From the NCBI GenBank assembly GCA_964528575.1, contig CAZGTQ010000078.1, positions 1-22,423 of the forward strand: a stretch of DNA of 22,423 nucleotides, read 5' to 3'. The notes under the pieces were generated by a model. The model saw only the letters and a list, made by a program, of their open reading frames with translations. It did no database searches and was not told the origin of the DNA. This document shows positions 21,985-22,423 of the stretch, in pieces (the first letter of the stretch is position 1; each line of letters opens with the position of its first letter). Origin of the DNA: CAZGTQ01 sp964528575 (GTDB taxonomy: Bacteria > Planctomycetota > UBA1135 > GCA-002686595). A program made the position numbers and the translations under genes.

Positions 21985-22423
21985 TCAGCTTCCAGCCTCG
22001 GCCAGCACCCGCAGGAACACGTCCTGCAGGCTCGAGCGCACCGGCTCGAGCGACTCGACGACCGCCTCCGCCTCGAGCGCGGCGGCGAACACCTCGTCCG
22101 CGCCCTCGCCGTTGCCGGAGAGCGTGACGCGGAAGCCGAACGGGCCGTCGCTCACGTGCTCGAGCCCGCGCCGTCCGAGCGCCGCGGCGAACAGCTCCGC
22201 GTCGCCGTCGATGCGCAGCCGCACCGAGCGCCCGTCCCCGCGCGTCATCTCCGCGATCTCGCCCGTCTCGACGACGCGGCCGCGGTGCAGCACGACGACG
22301 CGGTCGCACGTGCGCTCGACGTCCGCGAGCAGGTGCGAGCAGAGCAGCACGTTCTTCTGCTGCGCGTGCCCCAGGTCGTGCACGAGCGCGAGCATGTGCC
22401 GCCGGCCGCGCGGATCGAGCCCG
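21985..22423 (-). CDS. ABC transporter ATP-binding protein (C-terminal part)
   Basis: This is the C-terminal 145 residues of an ATPase whose start lies beyond the right edge. The visible part begins inside Walker B's D-loop (GLDPRGRRHML) and runs through the H-loop LLCSHLL and the VVVLHRGRVVETGE strand, which closes the catalytic domain. The last about 80 residues form an accessory domain ending SLQDVFLRVLAEAGS; 'sLeDvFl.l' is the usual ending of ABC-2 exporter ATPases. It should pair with the permease that starts 3 nt after its stop. The Walker A motif is not visible, so whether the full enzyme is intact cannot be told. Confidence 0.92.
   Translation of the reverse strand, partial: GLDPRGRRHMLALVHDLGHAQQKNVLLCSHLLADVERTCDRVVVLHRGRVVETGEIAEMTRGDGRSVRLRIDGDAELFAAALGRRGLEHVSDGPFGFRVTLSGNGEGADEVFAAALEAEAVVESLEPVRSSLQDVFLRVLAEAGS

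Noticed and set aside
1..22423. tRNA genes, CRISPR arrays, insertion sequences or prophage
   Set aside because: I saw no T-loop-like consensus, spaced direct repeats, transposase motifs or terminal inverted repeats in the reading; composition is even throughout.

Overview
The window is 22.4 kb of very GC-rich, tightly packed bacterial chromosome (estimated by eye at around 70% GC, with nearly all third codon positions G or C). Several things together suggest a Planctomycetota-like bacterium: an ECF sigma factor next to a membrane Ser/Thr kinase, secreted gluzincin-like proteins, large secreted dihaem peroxidase fusions and many lipoproteins. Another deep-branching high-GC lineage is possible. 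No rRNA, tRNA, CRISPR array or insertion sequence was found.

Layout. 1-314 (+): the tail of an unknown gene and a small DUF2007-like protein. 325-5251 (-): a regulatory cluster read leftwards, namely ECF sigma factor, membrane Ser/Thr kinase with a duplicated extracytoplasmic domain, secreted protein of unknown function, and a decayed HigA-type antitoxin whose start overlaps the preceding stop. 5420-9064 (+): a hairpin-rich leader, a membrane-anchored coiled-coil protein, a strong hairpin, and a dynamin-like GTPase; this looks like a membrane-remodelling module. 9075-10580: an ArsC-family reductase (-) and a homologue of tRNA-queuosine mannosyltransferase (+), whose start codons are only 6 nt apart. 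10783-14465 (+): a 1133-aa secreted LamG-dihaem peroxidase fusion, then a glutaredoxin. 14545-16161 (-): a secreted gluzincin-like protein lacking the catalytic Glu. 16378-17301 (+): a TPR lipoprotein. 17316-19327 (-): a YtkA-like lipoprotein and a dihaem peroxidase lipoprotein overlapping as TGATG. 19362-22423 (-): an ABC-2 export operon (ATPase, permease, ATPase, permease), running off the right edge.

How the genes work together. The sigma factor and kinase probably form one signalling unit in which the kinase senses something outside the membrane. The two dihaem proteins and the YtkA-like protein point to redox work in the periplasm. The coiled-coil and dynamin-like proteins are likely functional partners at a membrane. 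The ABC operon is two paired half-systems whose cargo cannot be read from sequence.

The observations most worth following are the queuosine mannosyltransferase homologue, the pseudo-gluzincin (HMVGH in place of HExxH), the duplicated sensor-like domain of the kinase, the YtkA/dihaem-peroxidase overlap pair, and a recurring TANNNT element 6-9 nt before start codons that suggests leaderless transcripts.
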